From Pseudomonas fluorescens Q2-87 (GTDB lineage: Bacteria > Pseudomonadota > Gammaproteobacteria > Pseudomonadales > Pseudomonadaceae): a stretch of 64,000 nt of DNA. The stretch is taken from positions 4,530,556 through 4,594,555 of the forward strand of contig NZ_CM001558.1 of NCBI RefSeq assembly GCF_000281895.1. Reading direction: 5' to 3'. The stretch's first letter is position 1. Each line of letters starts with the position of its first letter. The notes beneath the pieces were generated by a model. It was not told where the DNA came from. It worked only from the letters and a program-made list of their open reading frames with translations, and ran no database searches. Below are positions 35,678 through 44,196 of the stretch, piece by piece. The position numbers and the translations under genes are program-made.

Positions 35678-36274
35678 TCAGCCACCAAAGACCGTAGGTT
35701 TTTCTATCAGTGAAATGCTGTATTCGCCGTAGGTCAGTGTTTGATGCAATTCAATTTCAGCAGCCGCAATCCATTCGCTCCAGATTTGGTCGATGTCGTC
35801 GGAACATTGCCTCACGAAGTCGACGGTTAGAAATGCCTCCCACTCGCCTCGAAGATCGAAATCGTCATAGTTCTTCCCCGGTTCAAAGTCCACCGTTTCA
35901 TCTACCTCGATGGTGTCCGGCTTGCCATGTGCAATGGTGTCACGGAAGTTTTTCAACTCTTTGATGGAAGAGTACGGACGCACTGAAAAGTCAGGTTCCA
36001 ATCTCAGTGCCTTCAATACAATCTCAACCTTCTTGTCGAACCACCGCCTTTCCTTAAAATCCGCAACCTTCTGTTCTCCAATGAAGTTAAGGCGCGATTC
36101 AAAAGTGAACGCCAACATCACGAGGCAGGCAGTGATGTCGAGAGCGATTCCATGCCGGTCTCCTGTCGCCTCCTTTTCCTCGATTCGAGTCTTAAGGTAA
36201 TGAGCTGTATTGGAGATGTCATTGTGTATGTGAATGTTCTTCTTGGCCGTCTTTTGCACCCGAAGCTTTGTCAT
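35678..36274 (-). CDS. hypothetical protein with HEPN-like Rx4H motif
   Basis: A 198-aa mostly helical protein. The motif LKNFRDTIAHGKPDTIEVD contains RDTIAH (Rx4H), the active-site pattern of HEPN RNases. The ATG at 36274 has AAGGA upstream and is preferred to the in-frame start at 36370, which would overlap the divergent gene's leader. It is the first gene of the operon with the zinc-ribbon and the 310-aa protein. RNase activity is inferred from the motif only. Confidence 0.6.
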   Translation of the reverse strand: MTKLRVQKTAKKNIHIHNDISNTAHYLKTRIEEKEATGDRHGIALDITACLVMLAFTFESRLNFIGEQKVADFKERRWFDKKVEIVLKALRLEPDFSVRPYSSIKELKNFRDTIAHGKPDTIEVDETVDFEPGKNYDDFDLRGEWEAFLTVDFVRQCSDDIDQIWSEWIAAAEIELHQTLTYGEYSISLIEKPTVFGG

Positions 36275-36385
36275 ACCACGTCCTTGATACAGTGCCTGTA
36301 CCGTCCAGAGCTTACGCCACGTACTGGACGCTCGCCATGCCATCCTGCCACCATATGGCCTCATCATCACTTCAAGGAATGAGCT

Positions 36386-36868
36386 ATGTCAGCAAAAAGG
36401 ACTCTCGGCATCGTGCTTGCGGTTGGCCTCGCGTACATCGTAATCAAGGGCGTAGCCAACGACACATCGCAGTCCAAAGCATCCGCATCTAACGGCGTCT
36501 ATGTCGATGAAATGGCTGAACGACAGAAAGAAGCAGAGCGGGTTGCCACCTTGGAATCCTTCACCGCAGCAGACATTGCAGAAGCTTACAGCCGCAACAC
36601 TTATGCTGCCGACATGACCTTTAAAGGGAAGCCTTTCAAGGTGACGGGCACCATAGCCAGCATCAACACCGATTTCCGAGGCAAGCCATACGTCACCATG
36701 AAAGGCGGCGTTAACCAGTTTATGGAACCTCAGTTCGCACTGGCGAAGAGCAACGAGAAATTTGCTGTCACGTTGAAACCGGGCGACAAGATCACCTTGG
36801 CTTGCACTGGTCGCGGTGATGTCGCCAAGACGCCAATGTCCAATGAGTGCACATTCATCTGGTTCTAG
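36386..36868 (+). CDS. membrane-anchored OB-fold protein (tRNA_anti-like)
   Basis: A 160-aa protein. One N-terminal membrane helix (residues 7-24, GIVLAVGLAYIVIKG) is followed by a linker and an OB-fold-like domain (residues ~58-160, AYSRNTYAADMTFKGKPFKV, then VTLKPGDKITLACTGRG). The tRNA_anti-like family occurs mainly in phage and island genes. AAGGA precedes the ATG. The gene is divergent from the HEPN operon, 111 nt away, and may share a control region. Confidence 0.68.
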   Translation: MSAKRTLGIVLAVGLAYIVIKGVANDTSQSKASASNGVYVDEMAERQKEAERVATLESFTAADIAEAYSRNTYAADMTFKGKPFKVTGTIASINTDFRGKPYVTMKGGVNQFMEPQFALAKSNEKFAVTLKPGDKITLACTGRGDVAKTPMSNECTFIWF

Positions 36869-37047
36869 GGCTGACGACTGGCCCTCGCGCTTTGGCTAGG
36901 CCACCTCGATAGAACCACAAGCTAATTTTCCAGCTAAAAACATATCGCAGCTATCGAAGTGCCCCAGAAATTTTGGCGGGGCATGGCATTGGCTGAGAAT
37001 TTCAATCGCTTCCAGCTAGTCTCCGAGCGTCATCACAGGGAGTTACC

Positions 37048-37698
37048 ATGAATCCTAGATTTCTTCTGATTGTCGCAGGCATAGCCTTGTTCTTCATGGC
37101 GGCAGTCGTTGCCGTCTACCTCAGTATGTTCGGTATTGATCGCGTATACGACCAAGCGAAATGGGGCGCTTTCGGCGATTACTTCGGCGGCATCTTGAAC
37201 CCGATATTTGCGCTGTTTGCCTTTCTCGGTGTGCTTTGGTCGCTTGACCTGCAAATGAAGCAGGTTAGGCAGCTCGCATTGGACAAAAAGGCAGACGAAA
37301 TCTTGCAGGTCGTGAAAGACATTGATGCCCGTCTCTCATCTCTTCAGTTGACGTTTGTGGGGAAGACATCAGACATTGATCTTCACATACTACACATGGT
37401 CGCAGAGGCCGAGCGTGGAGCGAAGAAAGCTGGTGATTCACCCGCCTATACAAATTTTCTGCGAATCTCAAATGAACCCGGAGCAGTGATTGAATCAGCG
37501 GTCAGGGAAATGGGGTATCAGGTTTCAATGATGTTTGAATTCCTTAAGCGCCACCCCCAGCAGCAGGATGGTGGATATGCTCCGATTATCGACTACTACA
37601 CCGCCAAAACCTCCCGCCTAATCCCGATGCTGAATGACATCGGGGGACTGCCCGAGCCCACACGAGCATTTTTCGAAGCAAAGATCAGGAATGCATAA
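37048..37698 (+). CDS. PutAbiC-like two-helix membrane protein
   Basis: A 216-aa protein with TM1 (residues 5-27) and TM2 (about 50-68), which contains WGAFGDYFGGILNPIFALFA. This GDxxGGxLNP stretch is the hallmark of the putative phage abortive-infection (PutAbiC) family. A cytoplasmic helical domain (residues 72-216) follows. AGGGAG precedes the ATG. It is likely in an operon with the next gene (55 nt). An antiphage role is suggested by family name and island context, not shown. Confidence 0.58.
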   Translation: MNPRFLLIVAGIALFFMAAVVAVYLSMFGIDRVYDQAKWGAFGDYFGGILNPIFALFAFLGVLWSLDLQMKQVRQLALDKKADEILQVVKDIDARLSSLQLTFVGKTSDIDLHILHMVAEAERGAKKAGDSPAYTNFLRISNEPGAVIESAVREMGYQVSMMFEFLKRHPQQQDGGYAPIIDYYTAKTSRLIPMLNDIGGLPEPTRAFFEAKIRNA

Positions 37699-37753
37699 AC
37701 GCCAATCTCTAATGTGATTGCGATTGAGCTATTGAGAACCAGGAGAGAAGATT

Positions 37754-38482
37754 GTGGGTGAAACGGATACGCCAGATTTCAACAAAGCCCGAGGCTACTT
37801 GATTGGCTTTTCAACTGTAGTCCTGCTGTTGTGGTACTTCGGTGCTGACCTCTCGACTTTCAAGCTGCTCGGGAATGAGATCAGACTCAAGGAAAACGTT
37901 CAAAACGTCTGGATGGTTCTGGCTGGTATCAACACCTATCTGTGGTTGAGGCTGTATCAACGAACCCCTGAAGGTAGCTTCCGTTTTGACCTTGCAATGC
38001 ATGACTTGTATGAGAAGACACTCATCGGAGTGGTCAGGCGTCTAGGTAAGAAACAGATGCGAAATCATGTTCTGGAGCTAATTGAAAAGGCACCCGGTAC
38101 TGTTGAAGGCGAATCCAAACTGATTAGCTTCAAACCCAAGGGAAAGATGACTCACCTCGAAAGAACCCCACCAAAAGGCACAGAGCCTCCAGACCAACTC
38201 GCGATAATTCGAAATCTGGACAGCAGGACGAGAAACGAAATTCGCTACTCTTTTTACATCCATTACACGGTAGGTGGAAACGAGCACCATCAGAGTGGTG
38301 GTCAGGCATTCACGACGACGCCCTCTCGCCTCGTTGCGAAGTTGGTCGAATGGTACGTTTTTGCCAGAGGCGCGATTGTGTCGCCTTGGTTCTTCGATCA
38401 TGTCACCCCTTTCGTTTTGGGAGGCATGAGCATATGCGTTGCTTTGTTCAACTGGTGGCAGATCAACTACCCGCACGCATGA
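37754..38482 (+). CDS. hypothetical membrane protein in accessory island
   Basis: A 242-aa protein with predicted helices at residues ~16-34, ~52-66 and ~220-236, and a large soluble part between the second and third. It starts at the GTG at 37754 with AGGAGAGAAG upstream. No family is recognised. It follows the PutAbiC-like gene by 55 nt on the same strand, so the two are probably co-transcribed and may act together at the membrane. Confidence 0.6.
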   Translation: MGETDTPDFNKARGYLIGFSTVVLLLWYFGADLSTFKLLGNEIRLKENVQNVWMVLAGINTYLWLRLYQRTPEGSFRFDLAMHDLYEKTLIGVVRRLGKKQMRNHVLELIEKAPGTVEGESKLISFKPKGKMTHLERTPPKGTEPPDQLAIIRNLDSRTRNEIRYSFYIHYTVGGNEHHQSGGQAFTTTPSRLVAKLVEWYVFARGAIVSPWFFDHVTPFVLGGMSICVALFNWWQINYPHA

Positions 38483-38863
38483 ACACGCCTGTAGAGACGT
38501 GATCCACACGGACAGAATCGGCTGAAAGCCTTGTGCTACTTGGCGTAGAGTTGGTTTTCAGTGTGCGTAAATCGCACCCGCCAAGAATGCATTCGAGACT
38601 TACAAGTTCCGACATATACCGATACTTGTATTACGGTCGCATAATATAAGAGCGAAGCGAACGCCTTCGCAGCGTGCATCCCTCGCATCCCCCCACCTTC
38701 CTGCCCCCCCCAAAACATCATATCGAATCTGGGAAGCCCTTTGCTTTGGCTTGCAATCTCCCCTGTGATATTGGCTCCGTACCGCTGGAGTGGTCGCCAC
38801 TCTGGTAGCATTTGGAATAACAACCGGAATGGGGGCAGCGATGGAACGAGAGGTGAAAAAAGG
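38483..38863. other. 381-nt intergenic region with C8 tract
   Basis: No gene is supported here. A minus-strand frame (38536-39186) overlaps the following gene and has no ribosome site. The region includes CTGCCCCCCCC (C-run at 38704-38711) and other C-rich stretches. A promoter for the gene at 38864 must lie here, but none is clearly visible. Confidence 0.5.
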
Positions 38864-39442
38864 ATGAAACCAAAACGCAAAGTGGTTCTGCTGTCGCTGG
38901 GAGGTGTCGTTGGGACACTCTTTCTGGGTGCCGTCAGTGGTGCAGGTAAAATGCTCACGACAGATCTGTGGCCTTCCCTTCGCCCGTTTATCTCCACGGC
39001 TTGGACTTGGACACTTGAACTCTTTACGTGGCTTGCACACCCCGTAGCGTTCCCGCTGTGGTCATTCATTGTGGCACTGCTGGTAGTTGTTGGGGCAATT
39101 GGGTTTCTTGCCTTTATCGCCGCATCGTTCGGTTCGGATTTGAACGCTGCAAATGCAAAGTTTAACCCCGCACTTCCTCCCCTCAACGAGAGTGCCCAAC
39201 AAGTCCTGGCAGTGATTGCAATTCATGGCGGCAGGAACGAAGGGCTGTATCTAAGCCAGATTCCTTCAACTGCTGGATTGTCGCAGTTGGTCTATGAAGG
39301 CGCTATGGACGTTCTCTACCATTGGAATCTGATCTCCATCTCCTATTCCAATTGGGGTGATCAGGTTTCGTTATCCGCCCTCGGGCGGGCATACGTTCTG
39401 CACCCTCAATCGCCGTTAGCGTGGGTGGTCAAGAGCGCGTAG
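38864..39442 (+). CDS. two-helix membrane protein with winged-helix-like C-terminus (superinfection-exclusion-B-like layout)
   Basis: A 192-aa protein from the ATG at 38864 (GAGAGGTG lies 9-16 bases upstream). TM1 is at ~6-26 and TM2 at ~60-84. The C-terminal ~75 residues (SAQQVLAVIAIHGGRNEG, LVYEGAMDVLYHWNLISI) look like a small winged helix. Two N-terminal helices plus a soluble C-terminal module is the layout of phage SieB proteins, but sequence similarity is too weak to name it. A terminator follows directly. Confidence 0.6.
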   Translation: MKPKRKVVLLSLGGVVGTLFLGAVSGAGKMLTTDLWPSLRPFISTAWTWTLELFTWLAHPVAFPLWSFIVALLVVVGAIGFLAFIAASFGSDLNAANAKFNPALPPLNESAQQVLAVIAIHGGRNEGLYLSQIPSTAGLSQLVYEGAMDVLYHWNLISISYSNWGDQVSLSALGRAYVLHPQSPLAWVVKSA

Positions 39443-39466
39443 CGGGTGGAATACGTACGACCAAGG

Positions 39467-39491
39467 GCCCGCCATTGAGCGGGCTTTCCTT
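39467..39491 (+). terminator. rho-independent terminator at island end
   Basis: GCCCGC-CATTGA-GCGGGC followed by TTTCCTTT, 24 nt after the last island gene. Confidence 0.7.
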
Positions 39492-39581
39492 TACCTGATT
39501 TTCCTGATGCCAACGGTGTCATACCGCTTCAAAACAGCTTGGCTTGAGTAGTACAACAAAGTAGTACAATCGGAAAACAAA

Positions 39582-39613
39582 AAAGCCCCGTAGACCTTGA
39601 TCTACGGGGCTTT
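39582..39613 (-). terminator. terminator of tRNA-Ser transcript (bidirectional)
   Basis: A 13-bp stem, AAAGCCCCGTAGA paired with TCTACGGGGCTTT around a 6-nt loop. In the minus direction it is followed by a T-run and lies 9 nt after the tRNA 3' end. It can also stop plus-strand transcription leaving the island. Confidence 0.88.
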
Positions 39614-39621
39614 CATTTGTA

Positions 39622-39711
39622 TGGCGGAGAGATAGGGATTTGAACCCTAGGTACTGTCGCCAGTACAACGGATTTCGAATCCGTCCCGTTCGGCCACTCC
39701 GGCATCTCTCC
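39622..39711 (-). tRNA. tRNA-Ser (CGA anticodon)
   Basis: Read on the minus strand, GGAGAGA pairs with TCTCTCC to form the acceptor stem, the anticodon loop TTCGAAA gives CGA, and the long variable arm (GTACTGGCGACAGTAC) is the serine hallmark. The T-arm GGGTTCAAATCCC and an encoded CCA end complete it. It decodes UCG. The accessory island ends at its 3' side, and purC lies upstream, on the same strand. Confidence 0.96.
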
Positions 39712-39794
39712 AGTGGCGCGCATCATACCAGCACATTCGCCGGAAGCGAACCCCCGAGCGAATTTTTTTCCGTGCTATCAGATGCTTGCGTCGA

Positions 39795-40508
39795 TTACAG
39801 CGGCACGCCCAGGCGCTGGGCGACTTCTTCGTAGGCTTCGATGACGTCACCGAGGCCCTGGCGGAAGCGGTCCTTGTCCATTTTTTTCTTGGTGTCCTTG
39901 TCCCAGAGGCGGCAGCCGTCGGGGCTGAATTCGTCGCCCAGGACAATGGAACCGTCACGGAACACGCCGAATTCGAGCTTGAAATCCACCAGCAGCAGGC
40001 CAGCGTCGTCGAACAGCTTGCTCAGCACTTCGTTGACCTTGAGGGACAACTCTTTCATGCGAACCAGTTGCTCGGCGGTGCCCCAACCGAACGCCACGAC
40101 GTGGGATTCGTTGATGAACGGGTCGCCCTTGGCGTCGTCCTTCAGAAACAGCTCGAAGGTGTAAGGGTTGAGCTTCATGCCCTCTTCCACGCCCAGACGC
40201 TTGACCAGGCTGCCGGCGGCGTAGTTACGCACGACGCATTCGACCGGAATCATGTCCAGCTTCTTGACCAGGCATTCGTTGTCGCCCAACAGCTTGTCGA
40301 ACTGGGTCGGCACGCCGGCGGCTTCGAGCTTCTGCATGATGAAGGCGTTGAACTTGTTGTTCACCATGCCCTTGCGATCCAACTGTTCGATGCGCTTGCC
40401 GTCGAACGCCGAGGTGTCGTTGCGAAACAGCAGGATCAAGCGGTCAGCGTCGTCGGTCTTGTAAACCGACTTGGCTTTGCCGCGGTAGAGTTCTTCACGT
40501 TTTTCCAT
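39795..40508 (-). CDS. purC: phosphoribosylaminoimidazole-succinocarboxamide synthase
   Basis: A 237-aa cytosolic enzyme that joins aspartate to CAIR in purine synthesis, using [23 protein letters not shown] is the ATP-binding N-terminus, [18 protein letters not shown] carries substrate residues, and [11 protein letters not shown] and [14 protein letters not shown] are the conserved Asp/Ser motifs. Length is standard for the short bacterial form. It is the last gene of the dapA-bamC-MBL-purC block before tRNA-Ser. Confidence 0.96.
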   Translation of the reverse strand: MEKREELYRGKAKSVYKTDDADRLILLFRNDTSAFDGKRIEQLDRKGMVNNKFNAFIMQKLEAAGVPTQFDKLLGDNECLVKKLDMIPVECVVRNYAAGSLVKRLGVEEGMKLNPYTFELFLKDDAKGDPFINESHVVAFGWGTAEQLVRMKELSLKVNEVLSKLFDDAGLLLVDFKLEFGVFRDGSIVLGDEFSPDGCRLWDKDTKKKMDKDRFRQGLGDVIEAYEEVAQRLGVPL

Positions 40509-40535
40509 GATGGGCTCCGCTTGCTAAGTAGTGGG

Positions 40536-41294
40536 CTAGGCGATATGTCGCCAGTCGAGCCCTGAATCTTGATCGGCCAGTTGCAGCCAGTCCGGGTCGC
40601 ACCCGAGGGTGTCGACAAAACATTGCCGGGCCAGCTGCGGCAGGTTGTTCTTGCTGCTCAGATGGGCCAGGACCAGGTGTTGCAGGCCTTGCCAGCCCAA
40701 CTCGGCCACCAGGAACGCTGCCTGGTGGTTATTCAAATGTCCGTGTTCCCCGCCTACCCGCTGCTTGAGGAAGTACGGGTAATACCCCCGCGCCAGCATG
40801 TCGCGGCAGTGATTGGACTCGATCATCAACGCATCGAGCTCCCGGTAACTGTCCATGACCCTGTCGCAATACGAGCCCAGGTCGGTGAGCAACCCGAAAC
40901 GTCGCTCGCCGTCGCTGAACACATATTGCGTCGGCTCGCGCGCGTCGTGCGCGACGCTGACCACGCTGATATCCAGGGCGCCAATGCGCAACTGCTCGCC
41001 ACCGGCTACGAAACCCGCCGGCTCGATGGGCTTGCGCAGGCCATCCAGCGTCCCACGGCTCAGGTACACCGGCAGATTGTAGCGCCGAGACAGCAAACCC
41101 ACGCCATGCACATGGTCGGCATGTTCGTGGGTTACGAGTATCGCGCTCAGTTGCGCCGGGTGCACACCCAGGCGCAACAGGCGTTTCTCGGTTTCCCGCA
41201 AGGAGAAACCACAATCGACCAGCACGTACGTGCCGGCGCTGGCTATCAGCGTGCCGTTCCCCTGGCTACCGCTGCCGAGAACGGCAAAACGCAT
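40536..41294 (-). CDS. MBL-fold metallohydrolase (YycJ/WalJ-like)
   Basis: A 252-aa protein. The metal-binding motif is THEHADHVHGVGLL (HxHxDH), and the N-terminal FAVLGSGSQGNGTLI is typical of YycJ/WalJ-type enzymes, which have been linked to nuclease activity and cell-wall or DNA metabolism. It lies 27 nt upstream of purC and 4 nt after bamC, in the same operon. The substrate is unknown. Confidence 0.85.
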   Translation of the reverse strand: MRFAVLGSGSQGNGTLIASAGTYVLVDCGFSLRETEKRLLRLGVHPAQLSAILVTHEHADHVHGVGLLSRRYNLPVYLSRGTLDGLRKPIEPAGFVAGGEQLRIGALDISVVSVAHDAREPTQYVFSDGERRFGLLTDLGSYCDRVMDSYRELDALMIESNHCRDMLARGYYPYFLKQRVGGEHGHLNNHQAAFLVAELGWQGLQHLVLAHLSSKNNLPQLARQCFVDTLGCDPDWLQLADQDSGLDWRHIA

Positions 41295-41298
41295 CGGA

Positions 41299-42414
41299 TC
41301 AGCCCAGGTTATCCTGAATCACGCCCAACACTTTGCGCGCCACTTCAGCCGGCGCCACGGTGTTGATGTTCTTCTCGACGGTGACCTGGACGTTGTCGCC
41401 TACCTTGCTCAGGCGGACCTGATAACGCTCGGCGCGGGCTTCGATTTCTTCCTTGTCCGGCTTGCTGCCGAACAGGCCACTGAAGAAGCCAGGCTTCTCG
41501 TCCTTCTTCTCGGCTTTCTCAGCCAAGTTGATGTAGTACAAGCCCAGGCTGCGGTTGATGTCCTCAACCCGCCATTCGCCCTGCTCCAGCGCTCGGCCGA
41601 CGCTCGACCAGGCACGGTCCAGGTCAGAACCGACGTTGAGCACCGGGTTGCCGCTGCCGTCTTCGCTCAGGCTGACACGGCTCGGCGCATCGAATTGCTT
41701 GGATGCCAGCATCGACACCGAACCGCCCTGCTCCGCAGTACGGCTCATGCTCGCCAGCATGTCGTCCACCAGTGCAGCGTCCAGGCCAGTATTGACCGAA
41801 CGGTTGGTGAACGCGACGTCGGCGGTGCTGCCTGCGGGACGTTGGGCGCTGACCACGTAGATTTCGCTGGTGTTGCGCTGCACGCCCGGCTCGATACGCA
41901 CCCGCACGCGGGTTTCGCTGTCGGCCGAGACGCCGGCGGCGCCCAGGCGCTTGGCCATGGCGGCAGACAGTTCATCGGCGCGCTGCCAGGTGGTGGTGAA
42001 TTCGCCAGTTTGCGGACGCTGTTCGTCCAGGCGGAAGCCGTTGTCCTGGAAGAACTGGATTGCCACGGGCCAGACTTCGGCCGGTGGATGCTGGCCCATC
42101 ACCCAGCTGGAATCGCCACTCTTCTGCAAGGTGTAGTCGCTGGCATCGGCCACGGCCGACAGCGGTTGTGGACGTGGAACGACGTATTCGCCCTTGACGC
42201 TGTCGTCGGCGACGTTGCGCGGGATCGGCAGCAGCGGATCCAGGCGCTTGGCGACGTTGGCGTCTTGCGGCAGTTGCATCGGTGCTGTCTGTTGCGCCTG
42301 CAGGTAATCGCTACCACGGTCGCGGAAGTAACCTTCCGGTCCCCAGATCCATCCGCAGCCGCTGGTGCTGGAGATAATCAAGGCAAGTGCGGAAAGTCCG
42401 GCCATTCGCTTCAT
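41299..42414 (-). CDS. bamC: outer membrane protein assembly factor BamC
   Basis: A 371-aa lipoprotein. The signal peptide ends in a lipobox with Cys20 (STSGC). An unstructured N-terminal stretch is followed by two helix-grip domains, as in BamC/NlpB. It is a non-essential component of the BAM complex that inserts beta-barrel proteins. It lies 17 nt downstream of dapA, the conserved dapA-bamC arrangement of gammaproteobacteria. Confidence 0.9.
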   Translation of the reverse strand: MKRMAGLSALALIISSTSGCGWIWGPEGYFRDRGSDYLQAQQTAPMQLPQDANVAKRLDPLLPIPRNVADDSVKGEYVVPRPQPLSAVADASDYTLQKSGDSSWVMGQHPPAEVWPVAIQFFQDNGFRLDEQRPQTGEFTTTWQRADELSAAMAKRLGAAGVSADSETRVRVRIEPGVQRNTSEIYVVSAQRPAGSTADVAFTNRSVNTGLDAALVDDMLASMSRTAEQGGSVSMLASKQFDAPSRVSLSEDGSGNPVLNVGSDLDRAWSSVGRALEQGEWRVEDINRSLGLYYINLAEKAEKKDEKPGFFSGLFGSKPDKEEIEARAERYQVRLSKVGDNVQVTVEKNINTVAPAEVARKVLGVIQDNLG

Positions 42415-42431
42415 GCGTTGTACTTCCTCAA

Positions 42432-43310
42432 TTAAACCAGGACGCCGGACTGGCGCAGGGCCTGCCGCAGCGGTTCATGACAGGTTTTGCTCAGCCAGGT
42501 GAGTGGCAGGCGGATGCCTTCGTGCATCAGGCCCATTTCGACCAAAGCCCATTTCACCGGAATCGGGTTGGCTTCGAGAAACAGGTCCCTGTGCAGCGGC
42601 ATCAGCTTTTCGTTGATCGCCCGCGCGGTCTCGGCATCACCCTTGAGCGCCGCCTCGCACAGGTCGGCCATTTCACGCGGGGCGACGTTGGCAGTCACGG
42701 AAATGTTGCCCTTGCCGCCCATCAGGATCAGCTCGACCGCCGTCGGATCGTCGCCCGACAGCAGGACGAAATCCTTGCTCACGCCATCAAGGATGGCCTT
42801 GGCGCGCTTCAGGTCGCCGGTGGCTTCCTTGATACCGATGATGTTCGGCACGCTGGACAGGCGAATCACGGTCTCGGCCTGCATGTCGCAAGAGGTACGG
42901 CCGGGAACGTTATAGAGGATCTGCGGGATGTCGACGGCTTCGGCGATGTACTTGAAGTGCTGGTACAAGCCTTCCTGGGTCGGCTTGTTGTAGTACGGCA
43001 CGACCAGCAGGCAGGCGTCGGCACCGGCTTCCTTGGCGTTGCGGGTCAGCTCGACGGCTTCGCGGGTCGAGTTGGCGCCGGTGCCGGCGATGACCGGAAT
43101 GCGGCCATTGACCTGCTTGACCACGGCACGGATGACTTCGATGTGCTCGTTGACGTCGAGGGTTGCCGACTCGCCGGTGGTCCCGACGGCGACAATGGCA
43201 TGGGTGCCGTTTTCAAGGTGGAAGTCCACGAGTTTGCTGAGGCTGGCCCAGTCAAGATGCCCTTGTGCATCCATGGGTGTGACCAGTGCCACCATACTGC
43301 CCGCAATCAT
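42432..43310 (-). CDS. dapA: 4-hydroxy-tetrahydrodipicolinate synthase
   Basis: A 292-aa enzyme of lysine and diaminopimelate synthesis: condenses pyruvate and aspartate semialdehyde. [10 protein letters not shown] is the substrate loop; the Tyr in [12 protein letters not shown] and the Lys of [10 protein letters not shown] form the active site (Schiff-base Lys). The ATG at 43310 follows AGGAGCGG; an upstream extension to 43358 has no ribosome site. It is first in the dapA-bamC-MBL-purC operon. Confidence 0.96.
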   Translation of the reverse strand: MIAGSMVALVTPMDAQGHLDWASLSKLVDFHLENGTHAIVAVGTTGESATLDVNEHIEVIRAVVKQVNGRIPVIAGTGANSTREAVELTRNAKEAGADACLLVVPYYNKPTQEGLYQHFKYIAEAVDIPQILYNVPGRTSCDMQAETVIRLSSVPNIIGIKEATGDLKRAKAILDGVSKDFVLLSGDDPTAVELILMGGKGNISVTANVAPREMADLCEAALKGDAETARAINEKLMPLHRDLFLEANPIPVKWALVEMGLMHEGIRLPLTWLSKTCHEPLRQALRQSGVLV

Positions 43311-43625
43311 GAAACCGCTCCTGCCGGAAAAAGAGAGCGGTAATGGTACTGGCGCCAAGATGCTTGTACAAGCGAACTACCATTCCCCTTGGCGATGGTT
43401 TTCGCTACCCTTCAGGCTTTGATCGGTACCGATAGGCTCATACGCCGGTTTCCAGCCTCCGTTTTCGCCGCCACGAGCCCCGCTCCCGGGTTTTTCCAAG
43501 GGCATTGCTGCCACCGCGCAATGCACTGTACCCCCGGGCAAAAGGCTTCAGGCACGTGTTCTGGCAGGCCTGGCACCGTGTCGAGCTGCAAAGGTATCGA
43601 CCGCTCATCGCTTTAGGAATGCTGC
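43311..43625. promoter_or_regulatory. divergent dapA-gcvR control region with 12-bp palindrome
   Basis: This 315-nt region separates divergent genes, so both promoters lie here. The only distinct structure I see is the perfect 12-bp palindrome ATCGGTACCGAT at 43422-43433, which could be an operator. No riboswitch fold is apparent. Confidence 0.35.
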
Positions 43626-44186
43626 ATGTCCACCCCCACAGTCCGCGAACAATTCCTTGTTATCAGTGCCCTTGGCGCCAACCCCATGGAGCTGACTAAC
43701 GTCCTGTGCCGCGCCAGCCATGAAAATCGCTGCGCCGTCGTGACCTCACGCCTGACCCGTCACGGCGAATGCAGCGCGCTCGTGCTCGAAATCTCCGGCA
43801 GCTGGGACGCCTTGGCGCGCCTGGAGGGCAGCCTGCCGGTGCTGGCCAAGAAGCACGCCTTCACCGTCAACGTGGTACGCAGCGCCGCACTGGAGAATCG
43901 TCCCCAGGCCCTGCCCTACGTTGCCTATGTGAGCTCGGCCTACCGACCGGACATCATCAACGAGTTGTGCCAGTTCTTCATGGACCACCACGTTGAGCTG
44001 GAAAACCTGACCTGCGACACCTACCAGGCCCCGCAGACCGGCGGCACCATGCTCAACGCCACGTTCACCGTGACGCTGCCGGCCGGCACGCAGATCAGTT
44101 GGCTGCGCGATCAGTTCCTGGATTTCGCCGATGCGATGAACCTGGATGCCCTGATCGAACCGTGGCGCCCACAAAACCCAATGTAA
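43626..44186 (+). CDS. gcvR: glycine cleavage system transcriptional repressor-type ACT protein
   Basis: A 186-aa protein with two ACT domains (residues ~5-80 and ~95-175; FLVISALGANPMELTNVLCR and LPYVAYVSSAYRPDIINEL begin them). It is like E. coli GcvR, which acts with GcvA on the glycine cleavage operon. It is next to bcp (10 nt), the usual order in Pseudomonas. There is no DNA-binding domain, so regulation must be through another protein. Confidence 0.83.
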   Translation: MSTPTVREQFLVISALGANPMELTNVLCRASHENRCAVVTSRLTRHGECSALVLEISGSWDALARLEGSLPVLAKKHAFTVNVVRSAALENRPQALPYVAYVSSAYRPDIINELCQFFMDHHVELENLTCDTYQAPQTGGTMLNATFTVTLPAGTQISWLRDQFLDFADAMNLDALIEPWRPQNPM

Positions 44187-44196
44187 GGAAGCTTTC

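Larger units (their letters stand above)
31830..39580. mobile_element. accessory island (toxin/defence-like genes, serine recombinase) next to tRNA-Ser(CGA)
   Basis: This ~7.7-kb segment is visibly AT-richer than its flanks and uses different codons. It has no REPs and carries a serine recombinase, a toxin gene and several unnamed proteins. It ends just 3' of tRNA-Ser(CGA), a common site for island insertion. No tyrosine integrase and no duplicated tRNA 3' end were found, so the borders are approximate and the mechanism of entry is open. Confidence 0.55.

Noticed and set aside
38536..39186. 216-codon minus-strand frame near the island end
   Set aside because: It is antisense to the two-helix membrane protein and has no ribosome site; the plus-strand gene has membrane helices and a terminator in the right place.
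31830..39580. Prophage or integrative conjugative element
   Set aside because: No capsid, tail, portal, replication, relaxase or type IV secretion gene is visible, and there is no tyrosine integrase.
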